From NCBI GenBank assembly GCA_025360395.1, contig JANYCH010000166.1, positions 1-15,557 of the forward strand: a DNA stretch of 15,557 nucleotides, in the 5' to 3' direction. A program made the position numbers and the translations under genes. A model generated the notes under the pieces. That model ran no database searches. It saw only the letters and a list, made by a program, of their open reading frames with translations, and was not told the origin of the DNA. The stretch is from Cytophagales bacterium (GTDB lineage: Bacteria; Bacteroidota; Bacteroidia; Cytophagales; UBA9547). Positions 1 to 7,197 of this stretch are shown piece after piece. Position 1 is the first letter of the stretch. Every line of letters begins with the position of its first letter.

Positions 1-255
1 CCCACTAGGCGTGCTTACTTGTAATTTTGAAATTCTGGGAAGAGCCATTTTGTGTAATGGCAAACCAAGCTTAATTAAAAACTCCCAGGATTCGTTAGAT
101 ATGTATTCACCACAAACTTTATGTTGTGGATAGATGTCCTTTTCAAACAAAATAACCTCTTTGCCTGCTTTGGCCAGTTGAATTGCAAGGGAAAGTCCTG
201 CAAGTCCACCACCTACAATTGCGCAATCGTAAATTTGTTTGCCTGTATTAATCAT
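1..255 (-). CDS. FAD-dependent oxidoreductase, geranylgeranyl reductase-like (partial, 5' part only)
   Basis: The reverse strand reads an open frame of 85 codons from an ATG at 253-255 to the window edge, so only the N-terminus is present. It opens with a Rossmann dinucleotide-binding fingerprint, CAIVGGGLAGLSLAIQLAKAG (GxGxxG-type glycine cluster at residues 15-20), then VILFEKD, where the acidic residue at the end of beta-2 would bind the FAD ribose. Next comes HKVCGEYIS, a signature shared by geranylgeranyl-reductase-type flavoproteins and related halogenases and monooxygenases. Such genes in Bacteroidota often sit beside type III polyketide synthase and methyltransferase genes, but any such neighbour is outside the window. 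The substrate cannot be told from this fragment. The gene is transcribed divergently from the pseudouridine synthase gene across 139 bases. Confidence 0.82.
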   Translation of the reverse strand, partial: MINTGKQIYDCAIVGGGLAGLSLAIQLAKAGKEVILFEKDIYPQHKVCGEYISNESWEFLIKLGLPLHKMALPRISKLQVSTPSG

Positions 256-329
256 TAATGGCCTAAAGACAATTCCATTGTAAAAACATTCCAATGTACA
301 ATTAATCAAAAACGGAACAAATTGTTTTG

Positions 330-337
330 TACCTTTG
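330..337 (+). promoter_or_regulatory. candidate Bacteroidota -7 element for the pseudouridine synthase gene
   Basis: TACCTTTG is a perfect match to TAnnTTTG, the -7 consensus of the Bacteroidota housekeeping sigma factor. It lies 57 bases before the ATG at 395, giving a leader of about 50 nt. I do not see a clear -33 TTG at the usual spacing, so this is a motif-level call. The remainder of the divergent 256-394 gap shows only AT-rich sequence and a short ATTGTA/TACAAT inverted repeat near 276-302. Confidence 0.4.
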
Positions 338-394
338 TATCAATAGTTTCGGGCCATTGATCCAAATGTGTTTCCGTAGTTTTTAATTTAAATC

Positions 395-1600
395 ATGCAA
401 AGTCGCAGGCCAAAGCCAACAAAGGTTGGTGATAAAAAATCGAACCCCCGTTCTACATCCACACCAAAAGTGAAAAAAGAGTCAGAAAGAAAAGACTCAT
501 TTTCTTATTTAAGGAAAACTAATGAGAAGATTGAAGGAAATAAATTCTCAGGGAGGGATGAAAAAAGTCCTTTCAAAAAGTCTTTCGGTAAAAAAAGTGA
601 AGATGTTATGGGCAAAGCCAATAAATTCTCTTCAGAGAAAGAAGGAAAGAAATTTGCTGCTCCAAGCGGAATTGATAAATTCAGGAAGACTAAAGATACT
701 GAAGGTGGTTTTACAAAGGCTTCTGCTACCAAAGGTTTTAAAAAACCTGCGACTGGAAGAAATTACGAAGAATTTAAAGAAAGCAGAAGTCAAAGTGAAA
801 GCAAGTCTTTTGCTGACCCTAACAAAAGTGCCCCTAAACTGCGCAGTACCGGAAAAGGAAAGAAAATGCCGGAAATGTCAGATGAATCTAATGGCATTCG
901 TCTGAATAGGTTTATTTCAAATTCAGGTGTTTGTGCCAGGAGAGAAGCTGATAAACTTATTGAGGCTGGAGAAATTTATGTAAACGGAAAGGTTACATCA
1001 GACTTCTCTTACCGCGTAATGCCTGATGATACCGTTCGTTATGGCAGCAAAGTGCTTAAAAGAGAAAAGCATGTCTATTTATTACTGAATAAACCAAAAG
1101 ATTACCTCACTACAACAGATGATCCTGAAGGAAGAAAATCTGTGATGGATCTTGTAAGAGATGCTTCAGATGCCAGGTTATATCCTGTTGGAAGATTGGA
1201 CAGGAACACTACTGGTTTGATTTTGCTAACCAATGACGGAGATCTGGCTGAAAAATTAATGCACCCGTCCTACAAGGCCAAAAAAATATACCAGGTAGAT
1301 TTAGATAAACCTTTTACTGATGTTGATCTTCAAAAAGTGCGCTCAGGAATTGTTCTGGAAGACGGACCTATCAGAGCAGATGATATAGAAATCGTTTCAC
1401 CAGATAGGAAGTGCGTGGGAATAGAAATCCATTCAGGAAGAAACCGCATTGTAAGAAGAATATTTGAAAGCCTTGATTATAAAATTGAAAGGTTAGATAG
1501 GGTTATGTATGCTGGCTTAACTAAAAAGGACCTGCCAAGAGGTACCTGGCGTTTCCTCACACCATTGGAAATTAATACAATAAAACATATCCAGAAGTAA
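395..1600 (+). CDS. RluB/RsuA-family rRNA pseudouridine synthase with long basic N-terminal extension
   Basis: This enzyme should isomerise a specific uridine in rRNA to pseudouridine; RluB acts on 23S rRNA and RsuA on 16S. Residues about 168-225 form an S4 RNA-binding domain (IRLNRFISNSGVCARREADK ... YVNGKV). The catalytic domain follows from about 226, with the family motif GRLDRNTTGL at 266-275, in which D269 is the expected catalytic aspartate, and with the usual LLTNDGDL and GRNRIVRR segments downstream. Residues 1-165 are a low-complexity, Lys/Ser/Arg-rich extension with no fold I recognise. The E. coli enzymes are about 230-290 residues, so the extra length (401) is this tail. The ATG at 395 is the start because the frame runs open from it and a -7 element lies upstream. 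It converges on miaA with 7 bases between stop codons. RluB rather than RsuA or RluF is an inference. Confidence 0.9.
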   Translation: MQSRRPKPTKVGDKKSNPRSTSTPKVKKESERKDSFSYLRKTNEKIEGNKFSGRDEKSPFKKSFGKKSEDVMGKANKFSSEKEGKKFAAPSGIDKFRKTKDTEGGFTKASATKGFKKPATGRNYEEFKESRSQSESKSFADPNKSAPKLRSTGKGKKMPEMSDESNGIRLNRFISNSGVCARREADKLIEAGEIYVNGKVTSDFSYRVMPDDTVRYGSKVLKREKHVYLLLNKPKDYLTTTDDPEGRKSVMDLVRDASDARLYPVGRLDRNTTGLILLTNDGDLAEKLMHPSYKAKKIYQVDLDKPFTDVDLQKVRSGIVLEDGPIRADDIEIVSPDRKCVGIEIHSGRNRIVRRIFESLDYKIERLDRVMYAGLTKKDLPRGTWRFLTPLEINTIKHIQK

Positions 1601-1619
1601 CCGAAGGTTACTTCTTTTT
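1593..1619. terminator. hairpin terminator between converging pseudouridine synthase and miaA genes
   Basis: A perfect 10-bp inverted repeat, AGAAGTAACC / GGTTACTTCT (1593-1602 and 1606-1615), has a 3-nt GAA loop and is followed on the + strand by TTTT. The left arm contains the stop codon of the upstream gene (1598-1600) and the right arm contains the miaA stop (1608-1610), so both genes end inside the stem. The T-run supports + strand termination. On the - strand the stem is followed by GGATATGTTTT, which is weaker. Confidence 0.8.
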
Positions 1620-2519
1620 CATTTGCTGTCTGATGTAGTCAGCAATAAGTTCTGGCTCATCATTTTTAAACCATTGTATTTCAGGGTCTTTCCTAAACCA
1701 GGTAAGTTGCCTTTTTGCATATCTTCTTGTATTTCTTTTGATTAATTCTACTGCTTCTTCAAAAGAATATTTATCATCCAGATACTCAAATAGCTCTTTA
1801 TAGCCTACAGTTTGCAATGCATTGTTGGTTTTAAAAGGAACCAGGGATTTTACTTCCTCCAGCAAGCCTTCAGAAATCATTGCGTCAACTCTGTTATTTA
1901 TCCTTGTATATAATTCTAACCTTTCAATATTAATCCCAACTTTAATAGTTTCAAACGAACGCAACTTGGGTCCCATAATTCTAAATGATGAAAATGGGAT
2001 TCCCGTGCTTCGGAACACTTCAATTGCCCTGATGAGCCTTTGTGGGTTTAACTTGTCAATTTTTTCCAGGTATGTAGGGTCACACTTATTTAATTCTTCC
2101 TGTAGATAACCAATACCAAGGTTTTTATATTCTTCATTTAATTCATGTCTTATATCCTCATCAACATCTGGTAAGATATCAAAACCATTTGTTACAGCTT
2201 TTATGTAAAGCCCGGATCCGCCGACAAGAAATGCAATATTGTTTGTTTGGAAATATTCGTTTAAAAGTTCCAGTGATTCTCTTTCAAAATCACCTACAGA
2301 ATATCTATCTGATATTGATAAATTGTTTATAAAATAATGCTTGACCTGACAAAGTTCTTTTGAAGAAGGTTTAGCTGTTCCGATATTAAGTTCTCGGTAA
2401 AACTGGCGGGAATCGGCAGAAATAATTTCCGAAGAGAAAATTGTTGCTAACTGAACAGAGATGTTTGTTTTGCCAACAGCAGTGGGACCTAGGACCGAGA
2501 TTAAAAAACGCTTGTGCAC
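1608..2519 (-). CDS. miaA: tRNA dimethylallyltransferase MiaA
   Basis: MiaA transfers a dimethylallyl group to N6 of A37 in tRNAs that read codons beginning with U, the first step towards i6A/ms2i6A. The P-loop is GPTAVGKT at residues 11-18, followed by the family's ISADSRQFYRELNIGTAKPS (residues 34-53), in which D36 and the SRQ turn contact the substrate adenosine. GGSGLYIKA and the C-terminal RRYAKRQLTWFRKD are also typical, and 303 residues is normal length. The start is GTG at 2517-2519: reading back in frame there is no ATG before a TAA. The gene is transcribed away from the YfiR-headed signalling operon and ends inside the hairpin shared with the pseudouridine synthase gene. The family call is secure. 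Confidence 0.96.
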   Translation of the reverse strand: MHKRFLISVLGPTAVGKTNISVQLATIFSSEIISADSRQFYRELNIGTAKPSSKELCQVKHYFINNLSISDRYSVGDFERESLELLNEYFQTNNIAFLVGGSGLYIKAVTNGFDILPDVDEDIRHELNEEYKNLGIGYLQEELNKCDPTYLEKIDKLNPQRLIRAIEVFRSTGIPFSSFRIMGPKLRSFETIKVGINIERLELYTRINNRVDAMISEGLLEEVKSLVPFKTNNALQTVGYKELFEYLDDKYSFEEAVELIKRNTRRYAKRQLTWFRKDPEIQWFKNDEPELIADYIRQQMKKK

Positions 2520-2580
2520 TTTATTTTTAAGGATAATGTAAAATTACCAATTACGATTGGCTAATTAATAAACGACCTGC

Positions 2581-2588
2581 TATATTTA
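2581..2588 (+). promoter_or_regulatory. candidate -7 promoter element for the YfiR/Sia-like operon
   Basis: TATATTTA matches TAnnTTTG at all but the last base, 26 bases before the ATG at 2614. A TTG at 2557-2559 is a possible -33 element, although the 21-base gap is slightly long. It lies in the 94-base divergent gap between miaA and the operon. No repeat or operator-like sequence stands out there. Confidence 0.3.
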
Positions 2589-2613
2589 CAACTTCCTTTT
2601 GGATCATTCTTGA

Positions 2614-3138
2614 ATGCTTAGACGTATTTTTATACTCTTATTTTTAGCATTGTTAGGCTTTATTTCCAAAGCCCAGCTTCCGGACCCTGTGTCCCGGATC
2701 AAGGTTATGTTCCTGTATAATTTTACAAAATACATAGAGTGGCCTCAGGATTATAAACAAGGCGATTTTGTAATTGGTGTTTTAGGGGGTGCTTCAGAAA
2801 GCCTTAAGAAAGAACTCGAAAAACTGGCTTCCACCAAAAAGGCAGGTATACAAACTATAGTTGTAAAGAATTTTAATTCTGTCGCCGACATAGAGAAATG
2901 TCATCTTTTATTTATTCCCGAGTCTAAAAGCAACCTTTTAGATGAAGCTACTGCCAAATGTAAAAAGAATAGTACCCTTATTGTTACTGAAAAAGATGGC
3001 CTTGCCAAAAAAGGTTCAGCTATCAACTTCGTAGTAAAGGACAATAAACAGAATTTTGAACTAAATAAAGGAAATATAGAACGTTATAATTTAAATGTAA
3101 GTACCAACTTACTCAGCCTGGCTATTCAGGTGAACTAA
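2614..3138 (+). CDS. secreted YfiR-family (DUF4154) protein
   Basis: This 174-residue exported protein has an N-terminal signal peptide (about residues 1-20, hydrophobic core IFILLFLALLGF, ending SKA-Q). The mature part carries YfiR/HmsC-type family features: KVMFLYNFTKYIEWP at 30-44 (the family's 'FLYNFxKFxEWP' opening), an alternating strand/helix middle, and a C-terminal segment that runs ...INFVVKDNKQNFELN... then ...LNVSTNLLSLA, matching the family's closing block. In Pseudomonas, YfiR is a periplasmic repressor of the membrane diguanylate cyclase YfiN. No YfiN is present here; instead the next membrane protein is a HAMP/PP2C phosphatase. Two cysteines (C96, C116) could pair, as disulfides stabilise YfiR. 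The gene ends TAATG, overlapping the next start by one base. A role as periplasmic regulator of the downstream sensor is inference. Confidence 0.88.
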   Translation: MLRRIFILLFLALLGFISKAQLPDPVSRIKVMFLYNFTKYIEWPQDYKQGDFVIGVLGGASESLKKELEKLASTKKAGIQTIVVKNFNSVADIEKCHLLFIPESKSNLLDEATAKCKKNSTLIVTEKDGLAKKGSAINFVVKDNKQNFELNKGNIERYNLNVSTNLLSLAIQVN

Positions 3139-4310
3139 TGCTTAGATTATTTTTATATATCGCCCTCATTTTTATAGGTTTTAATACCTTGAATGCGCAA
3201 AATTGCGAAAAAGTCAATGATGCAATAAAGGCTTTTCAGGCTAAAGATCTTGAAGGTGCCAAAAAAGGTATTGACAATGCATCTTCGGATCCTACATGTG
3301 CCGCAGAACCAAGTACATGGTACTACAAAGCATTTATTTGTAAAGACTATTACAGAACCAAAGAAAGCACTGTAAAAGATGCGAAATCCAGGACTATGGC
3401 CATAGATGCTGCAAAGAAAAACCTTGAAATTGACCCGAAAAACAAATACGCTGAAGAGTGTAAGAAAATTATTGGCTTTCTTGCAGTTTCCTATTATAAT
3501 GATGCAGCCAAGGATTTGAATGATCAGAAATATTCATCTTCCTACGCAAATTATACGCAATATTTAAACAACTTAAAAATATCATCTCCTTTAAAAATAG
3601 ATACTACAGCTATATTTTACACAGGATATTCAGCCTATATGGCCAAGAATAATGCTTCCGCCATTCAATATTTAACAAATGCATTACAATTAAAATACAA
3701 GGACCCGAATCTGTATTTCTATCTCGGTAAAATTTATTGGGCCCAGGGTGAGAAAGATAAAAGCTATGAAGTGCTGAACAATGGTTTGAAATTGTATCCC
3801 GACAACAAGGAGATCCTTCTTACAATGGTGAATTTTTACATTGAAGATGGAAAATTAAAAGATCTGGAAACAGCTTTAGATAAAGCGATACAACTTGATC
3901 CTAAAAACCTCGATTTGAAAGTTTCGCTGGCAGTTATCTGTGAGAAATTAATGGAAAATGATAAGTCTCAGGAGGCAAAATATTTCACTAAGTCAGAGAA
4001 GCTTTATAAACAAGTTGTAAAAGCAGATAGCAACGTCTTTACAGCAAATTACAACCTGGGAATTTTGTATTATAACAAAGCTGTTGCCATCATAAATGCT
4101 ACAGATTTTGATGCGGACCTTCCGGAAGTTAATAAAATTCAGGATGAATGCGTTATTATTTTTAAACAGGCAGAACCTTATATGTTAAGGGCTTATAGAC
4201 TTAAACCTACAAAAAAAGAAGTATTAGAAGCCCTTGCAGGTATATATTTTGCCTTAGGTGAAATAGAAAAATCTAATAAATACAAGAAGCTTTCCGAAGC
4301 TGTCAAATAA
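3138..4310 (+). CDS. secreted TPR-repeat protein
   Basis: This 390-residue protein has a signal peptide (residues 1-20, LNA-Q cleavage) followed by helical repeats. Tetratricopeptide-type repeats are readable around 156-189 (TAIFYTGYSAYMAKNNASAI), 190-223 (PNLYFYLGKIYWAQGEKDKS), 224-257, 300-320 (FTANYNLGILYYNKA) and 360-385 (EVLEALAGIYFALGEIEKS). No catalytic motif is visible, so it most likely works as a periplasmic protein-binding scaffold. Its start overlaps the YfiR-family stop by one base (TAATG), implying coupled translation, and the PP2C phosphatase gene follows after 34 bases. Together with the YfiR-like protein it forms the extracytoplasmic half of this operon. The specific partner cannot be read from sequence. 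Confidence 0.85.
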   Translation: MLRLFLYIALIFIGFNTLNAQNCEKVNDAIKAFQAKDLEGAKKGIDNASSDPTCAAEPSTWYYKAFICKDYYRTKESTVKDAKSRTMAIDAAKKNLEIDPKNKYAEECKKIIGFLAVSYYNDAAKDLNDQKYSSSYANYTQYLNNLKISSPLKIDTTAIFYTGYSAYMAKNNASAIQYLTNALQLKYKDPNLYFYLGKIYWAQGEKDKSYEVLNNGLKLYPDNKEILLTMVNFYIEDGKLKDLETALDKAIQLDPKNLDLKVSLAVICEKLMENDKSQEAKYFTKSEKLYKQVVKADSNVFTANYNLGILYYNKAVAIINATDFDADLPEVNKIQDECVIIFKQAEPYMLRAYRLKPTKKEVLEALAGIYFALGEIEKSNKYKKLSEAVK

Positions 4311-4344
4311 AGTTCTGTTCTGTCCTTTACCACTCGTATAATCT

Positions 4345-6174
4345 ATGGATCAGGTAGCTTCTCCAATAAAACTAAAATTTAGTATCGGGAGAAAAATTGG
4401 TATTGGATTCGGAATTCTTATCTTTCTTACCAATATCAATTTCATTGCTACATACATAACGCTTCATTACAGCAAAAAAATTAATGATAGTATTACGCAA
4501 GTTTACAATCCATCTGTAAATAACCTCGAAGACCTTAACTTACTTTTACTTAGGTCGAGGATGTATATTTCTAACTGGGTTTTTATCCAAAGCGACGAAA
4601 ATAACCTTGATAAGAAACGTTTAAATACGCTTATTAAAACAGAATATCCTGAAGTAAAAGACAGAATTCAACAACTGGCTGTTCACTGGAATGCCACAGA
4701 CAGGAGAGAAATAGATTCAATATTTGTAAATATTGAGCAACTATTTCAAATGCACAATCACGTAATTGAGATCCTTAACTCTTTTACAAGTTATGAAGAT
4801 CCGTTGATCCTCTTTGAAGCCAGAAATATGGTGGAAGAAGGAGATATACATATCAAAACGGAGTATATCTTAGAGAAGCTCTCTAAAATTATTGACCAGC
4901 AAAACAAGAATACCAACAAAGTTAGTGGTAACATGAAAACCTCTTTCAGCGTCTTGCAAACTGTCGTAGTAGGATTTGGTTTGCTAATACTTTTTGGTGG
5001 AATATTAATTGCCTTTTTTACTGTCAGGACCATTGTAAGGCCAATCCATAGCCTGAAAGATGTAATTAACGTGATGGGAAAAGGTGTAATGCCTAATGAA
5101 AAATTAAAAGACAGGGAAGATGAAATTGGTGAAATGACCACTGCTTTGAATGGTTTGATCAAATCATTAAAGCAAACCATCGATTTTGCAAAGGATGTAG
5201 GTTCCCGGAAATACGATACTGCTTATTCTCCAATCAGTAATGAAGATGAATTAGGCCATGCCTTAATTCAAATGAGATACGACTTAAGGGAATACGGCGA
5301 GGGGATGGAACGCCTTGTTGAAGAAAGGACTGCTGAAGTAGTACGTCAGAAAGAAGAAATAGCTGGTCAAAATAAAAAGCTTGAAAAGTTATACAAACAT
5401 GTTACCGACAGCATTCATTATGCTAAAAGAATACAAAACTCTATTTTACCACCATTAAGCCTTATTCAAAAGAGTCTTCCGGAAACGTTCATCTTATATA
5501 AACCTAAGGACATTGTAAGTGGCGATTTTTATTGGTTCGATCAGCACGGCGATGATATTATAATTGCATCTGTTGACTGTACCGGACACGGAGTCCCAGG
5601 GGCATTAATGTCAATGATTGGAAATAACATTCTGAATCAGGCAACAATTAAATTTGGAGCTGATAATGCGGCACTCTTGCTTGATGAATTAAATCAAGGT
5701 GTTGCACACGCATTGCGAATAGGGCAAGATTCCCAAAATGCCAAAGATGGAATGGATATTTCATTGTGCCGTATTAATTTCCAAAAGAACCTTCTTCAAT
5801 TTTCAGGAGCGTTTAATCCGCTGTACCTCATAAGAAATGGTGAGTTAATTGAAATCAAGCCAGATAAATTTCCTATTGGATATTATGTTGAAGACCCTGA
5901 TAAAAAATATCGGAACCATGATTTTGAAATAATCGAAAATGATATTTTTTACTTGTTTACAGACGGTTACGCTGACCAGTTTGGAGGCCCGCAAGGTAAA
6001 AAGTTCATGTACAGGCAATTCAAAGAATTAATAATGCGCATATACACCATGCCAATGGAAATGCAACGTGAAATTCTTGAAAACACTATTGATGATTGGA
6101 AAAAAACAGCTGGTGTAGACCAACTTGACGATATTCAGGTTATCGGTGTAAGATTAAACAGTAATAAGGTATAA
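4345..6174 (+). CDS. membrane HAMP / PP2C-type (SpoIIE) serine phosphatase, SiaA-like
   Basis: This 609-residue sensor phosphatase would dephosphorylate a Ser/Thr-phosphorylated switch protein. Order of parts: short cytoplasmic lead; TM1 about 18-40; extracytoplasmic helical sensor about 41-203, resembling a four-helix bundle; TM2 about 204-227; HAMP about 228-282; a linker and coiled coil about 318-352 (ERTAEVVRQKEEIAGQNKKL); and a PP2C/SpoIIE domain about 380-606. Metal-binding motifs are intact: SGDFYWF (392-398, D394), DCTGHGVPGALM (411-422, D411), GAFNPLYLIRNGEL, FTDGYADQFGG (538-548, D540) and DQLDDIQVIGVRL near the end. The domain plan matches SiaA of P. aeruginosa, and siaB- and siaC-type genes follow. 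The YfiR-like and TPR proteins encoded upstream could act on its sensor domain; this is inference. Confidence 0.93.
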   Translation: MDQVASPIKLKFSIGRKIGIGFGILIFLTNINFIATYITLHYSKKINDSITQVYNPSVNNLEDLNLLLLRSRMYISNWVFIQSDENNLDKKRLNTLIKTEYPEVKDRIQQLAVHWNATDRREIDSIFVNIEQLFQMHNHVIEILNSFTSYEDPLILFEARNMVEEGDIHIKTEYILEKLSKIIDQQNKNTNKVSGNMKTSFSVLQTVVVGFGLLILFGGILIAFFTVRTIVRPIHSLKDVINVMGKGVMPNEKLKDREDEIGEMTTALNGLIKSLKQTIDFAKDVGSRKYDTAYSPISNEDELGHALIQMRYDLREYGEGMERLVEERTAEVVRQKEEIAGQNKKLEKLYKHVTDSIHYAKRIQNSILPPLSLIQKSLPETFILYKPKDIVSGDFYWFDQHGDDIIIASVDCTGHGVPGALMSMIGNNILNQATIKFGADNAALLLDELNQGVAHALRIGQDSQNAKDGMDISLCRINFQKNLLQFSGAFNPLYLIRNGELIEIKPDKFPIGYYVEDPDKKYRNHDFEIIENDIFYLFTDGYADQFGGPQGKKFMYRQFKELIMRIYTMPMEMQREILENTIDDWKKTAGVDQLDDIQVIGVRLNSNKV

Positions 6175-6193
6175 ATATATTGTGTCTTATTGT

Positions 6194-6201
6194 TATTTTT
6201 G
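6194..6201 (+). promoter_or_regulatory. possible internal -7 element before the siaB-like gene
   Basis: TATTTTTG fits TAnnTTTG and lies 39 bases before the ATG at 6240, in the 65-base gap that is the longest inside this operon. No TTG sits at the normal -33 distance (the nearest, at 6180-6182, is only 11 bases upstream). If real, it would let the kinase and switch genes be transcribed apart from the phosphatase. Confidence 0.25.
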
Positions 6202-6239
6202 GAAGTTATAATTAGTTTCGGTTACAACCGCAGAGCTGC

Positions 6240-6815
6240 ATGATTGATTACTTGTCTATTTATGAGAAGATGCATGATAACAACATCATGCTCACCTTCA
6301 AAGGCGAAGTAACATTCGACCTGATCAATTCCATGCTAAAGATTATTGAGTCTAGGCTTGATATGATAGAAGGAGATCTTAAAACCAGGAAAAAGGTTTA
6401 TAACGTATTGGTTGAATGCCTACAAAATCTTGTACATCATATTGATACATTAGACCCTGGGGAAGAAACCAGTCCTTATCATAGCAAAACAGCATTGCTC
6501 ATGATTACAACAAGCACTGACGGTTATCATGTAGTGACAGGGAACTACATTTTAAATGATAAAATAGAAAAATTAAAAAATTGGCTTGATGAAATCAATT
6601 CAGTTTCTGCTGATGAATTAAGAGACTTATATAAAAGAATCTTAAATAATGAACAGTTTTCAGAAAAGGGCACTGCTGGTTTAGGTTTTATTGACATAGC
6701 GCGTAAATCCGGTCAAAAATTGATTTATGCTTTTCAGCCAGTAAACGACCGTTACTCTTTTTTTAGTTTTCAAATCACCATTCCTAAGAATTATCAATTA
6801 GCCTCGAGCAAATAA
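6240..6815 (+). CDS. SiaB-family protein kinase
   Basis: This 191-residue protein belongs to the SiaB family, which has a GHKL (histidine-kinase-like ATPase) fold and phosphorylates the SiaC switch protein. Visible landmarks are the N-box-like helix YNVLVECLQNLVHH (54-67, with E59 and N63 in the positions expected to hold Mg-ATP) and the glycine-rich lid KGTAGLGFIDIARKSG (143-158). These are followed by the strand LIYAFQPV and a closing SFFSFQITIP. The middle segment HVVTGNYILNDKIEKLKNWLDEIN and ELRDLYKRIL are also typical. No membrane segment is present, so it acts in the cytoplasm. The gene sits between the SiaA-like phosphatase and a SiaC-like gene, four bases ahead of the latter, exactly as in siaABC. 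Kinase activity is assigned by family. Confidence 0.88.
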   Translation: MIDYLSIYEKMHDNNIMLTFKGEVTFDLINSMLKIIESRLDMIEGDLKTRKKVYNVLVECLQNLVHHIDTLDPGEETSPYHSKTALLMITTSTDGYHVVTGNYILNDKIEKLKNWLDEINSVSADELRDLYKRILNNEQFSEKGTAGLGFIDIARKSGQKLIYAFQPVNDRYSFFSFQITIPKNYQLASSK

Positions 6816-6819
6816 CAGC

Positions 6820-7197
6820 ATGGAATCATTGGTATTACAGCCCACTGCTCATACGCCTTCAGTAAGCTTAAATTCTGAATCCGGAGTTTTTGAATTTAAA
6901 GGTAGATCTACCCCCGAGAATTCTGTGGATTATTATGATCCTATATTTAAATGGCTTGATCAATATGTTTCAAGTCCTTCACCTAAAACTGTTGTAAAGC
7001 TTCAGTTTGAATATTTCAATACAAGTTCTTCTAAATGCATTTTGGATGTATTGAAAAAATTTGTCAAGCTCCATAATTCTGGCAGTGAAGTAAAAATTCA
7101 GTGGTATTATGAAGCAGAAGACGATGACATGAAAGAGGCTGGTGAAGATTACAGCGATATTTTAGAAATTCCATTTGAAATTCAGGAGATTCCATAA
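6820..7197 (+). CDS. SiaC-family regulatory phosphoprotein (DUF1987)
   Basis: This 125-residue cytoplasmic switch protein matches the SiaC family: ESGVFEFKGRSTPENSVDYYDPIFKWLDQY (residues 20-49) is the conserved opening, and LQFEYFNTSSSKCILDVLKKF (61-81) carries the phosphorylation site. The Thr in YFNTSSSK is residue 68, the same number as the reported phosphothreonine of P. aeruginosa SiaC. In that system unphosphorylated SiaC binds and activates the diguanylate cyclase SiaD, SiaB phosphorylates it and SiaA dephosphorylates it. The acidic C-terminal tail (EAEDDDMKEAGEDY) is family-like. Its TAA overlaps the ATG of the next gene by one base, so the product is made alongside the coiled-coil membrane protein, which I infer is its target here. 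Confidence 0.9.
   Translation: MESLVLQPTAHTPSVSLNSESGVFEFKGRSTPENSVDYYDPIFKWLDQYVSSPSPKTVVKLQFEYFNTSSSKCILDVLKKFVKLHNSGSEVKIQWYYEAEDDDMKEAGEDYSDILEIPFEIQEIP

Noticed and set aside
522..905. Forward 127-codon frame inside the pseudouridine synthase gene
   Set aside because: Its Lys/Leu-rich product is a frame-shifted reading of the low-complexity N-terminal tail; the S4/synthase frame is the coding one.
1822..2109. Forward 95-codon frame across miaA
   Set aside because: Antisense to a well-conserved gene, with no signal sequence, motif or promoter.
4791..5180. Reverse-strand open frame of 129 codons
   Set aside because: It lies wholly inside the HAMP/PP2C phosphatase gene, whose protein has clear motifs; the reverse product has no recognisable domain.
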